This document shows positions 62,928 through 64,000 of a DNA stretch of 64,000 nucleotides, piece after piece. The notes below the pieces were generated by a model. The model was not told the DNA's origin. It saw nothing but the letters and a program-made list of their open reading frames with translations, and made no database searches. The DNA is taken from NCBI GenBank assembly GCA_905250075.1, contig CAJNOP010000208.1, positions 21,682-85,681 of the forward strand, read 5' to 3'. Every line of letters starts with the position of its first letter. Positions within the stretch are counted from its first letter, which is position 1. A program made the position numbers and the translations under genes. The stretch is from Rotaria sp. Silwood1. Its lineage: Eukaryota > Rotifera > Eurotatoria > Philodinida > Philodinidae.

Positions 62928-62970
62928 CAAATCCAACTTGATTATAGGGTTTTTTTTTGTTTCATCAAAA

Positions 62971-64000
62971 TTAATTTGAAGTTTTATTAGTTAATTCAAT
63001 TAAACGTTGTAATCTATCTTGTTGTTTAAGTTGTTCAATCATATTATGTAAATAATGAGTTCCATCAAGAAATTCACTAACATTATGAACATTTTCACTA
63101 AGACGTTCATCTGTTATACGATTTTGTGGTATATTATATGTTCGAATTTTTTCATTTCGATTTCCACTACCAGTTTGTTGTTTACGTGTTTGAAATAATC
63201 GTTCTTGTTGTTCATCATATTGCATTTGATAAAGTCTTGATATAAAATAAATAAATAAATAAATATAATAATTAATTAAAAAACAATTCATACTTATTTT
63301 TCATTGCTTTAATAGCAAGATTTTTATTTAAATTAAAAAAACGTTCATCTTGTCGTTCAAGAACAATACCTATATATATATATATATTAAATTATATTTA
63401 ATTAATATGAAAATGATTTTCTTTTTTACCAGTTGGTAAATGTGTTAAACGACAACCTGATTCACTTTTATTTACATGTTGACCACCTGGACCTCTTGCA
63501 CGTATAGGTTCAGCTAATAAATCTCTAGTAGGAAGTTCGATTTTAATCTATAACAAGATTAAATCAAAAAATAACTTAAAACATAAATTATTCGAATAAA
63601 TCTTTTATATACATCTTTCGGTTGTGGTAAAACAGCAACCATAACTGTACTTGTATGAATTCGTCCACTTTTTTCTGTTTGTGGAACACGTTGTACTCGA
63701 TGTACTCCACATTCATATTTTAAACTTTTAAATACATCTAAACCATTTACAAATGCTTTTCCTTGACGAAGACCACCTTTAATAATAAAAAAAAAAACTT
63801 ATCACCATTTATTGTATATAGATTCAAGTTTTTCGTTTTTTTTTTTATTTATACCAATATCAGTTTTATCATATTCAACTATTTCAAAAGACCATTTTCG
63901 AAAATTAGCATAATTTGTATACATTTGAAATAATTCTTTAGCAAATAACATTGCTTCTTGACCACCAACACCAGCTGAAACTTCAAGTTCAGCATCATCA
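62971..64000 (-). CDS. MTRF1L: Mitochondrial class I peptide chain release factor (mtRF1a-like), 3' part
   Basis: The 5' end lies beyond the right edge. Visible exons (minus): >64000-63855, 63776-63613, 63547-63430, 63369-63294, 63235-62971, joined by GT-AG introns of 78, 65, 60 and 58 bp with the frame kept. The first exon reads [19 protein letters not shown], the start of the conserved core. The next has the codon-recognition segment [14 protein letters not shown], a PxT motif as in release factors reading UAA/UAG, without the insertion of vertebrate mtRF1, so the mtRF1a (MTRF1L) type fits better. The GGQ catalytic loop is [14 protein letters not shown] (GGQ codons near 63479-63487), which triggers peptidyl-tRNA hydrolysis on the mitoribosome. 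[19 protein letters not shown] is the family signature near the C-terminus. The targeting peptide is not visible. Confidence 0.93.

Noticed and set aside
1..64000. CRISPR arrays, bacterial operons, tRNA and rRNA genes, bdelloid-type telomere repeat (TGTGGG arrays)
   Set aside because: Looked for and not seen. The genes are spliced and eukaryotic, and tRNA-like T-arm motifs had no matching cloverleaf. A covariance-model scan would be needed to exclude tRNAs fully.

Overview
This is an AT-rich animal-type genomic window with spliced genes and long non-coding stretches. Small introns cluster at 51-76 bp, with some of 117-224 bp and a few near 800-900 bp. A fungal-type carboxylate transporter gene sits among the animal-like genes, and several start codons lie just behind splice-acceptor-like tracts. 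Together these fit a bdelloid rotifer best. That assignment is inference (about 0.6): nothing in the window is diagnostic by itself.

Layout. 1-4012: non-coding, with a GTATAC-rich patch at the left end and a 760-bp foldback element at 2.9-3.66 kb. 4013-32868 (+): one giant five-exon gene for a protein of about 8,700 residues. Its order is a helical N-terminus, six midasin-type AAA+ modules, a very long helical linker with coiled coils, an array of ASH/Hydin-like Ig domains, a helical-repeat region, and four VWA (MIDAS) domains. One exon is 23,443 bp long. Introns 1 and 4 are mostly filled by foldback elements. 34644-41394 (-), convergent with it: a 982-residue coiled-coil protein with a hydrophobic segment in its middle, followed 148 bp later by a five-exon, 1,086-residue AAA ATPase with an N-terminal coiled coil and a C-terminal Cys/His zinc-binding region.

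41.4-51.2 kb: about 10 kb without a recognisable gene, containing two clusters of AACTCA-type repeats and a short degenerate minisatellite. 51192-53822 (-): two tandem copies (93% identical) of a 186-residue, possibly secreted protein of unknown function, duplicated with their flanks. 57071-58541 (-): a two-exon Jen1-type monocarboxylate:proton symporter of the MFS, a strong candidate for transfer from a fungus. 59.9-60.4 kb: a short inverted-repeat element around a 22-bp minisatellite. 61888-64000 (-): a 312-residue protein with five amphipathic helices resembling PKA-RII-binding (AKAP) helices. It lies 68 bp downstream of the 3' part of a mitochondrial class I release factor gene that runs off the right edge.

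How the genes relate. Two same-strand pairs (coiled-coil + AAA; release factor + AKAP-like) have very short spacers ending in a polypyrimidine-AG directly before the downstream ATG. That is what spliced-leader trans-splicing of polycistronic transcripts would look like. The most unusual object is the giant AAA-ASH-VWA protein and the AAA/coiled-coil pair lying tail-to-tail with it. I know of no described system of this composition, but a functional link between the two loci rests only on adjacency and shared domain type.
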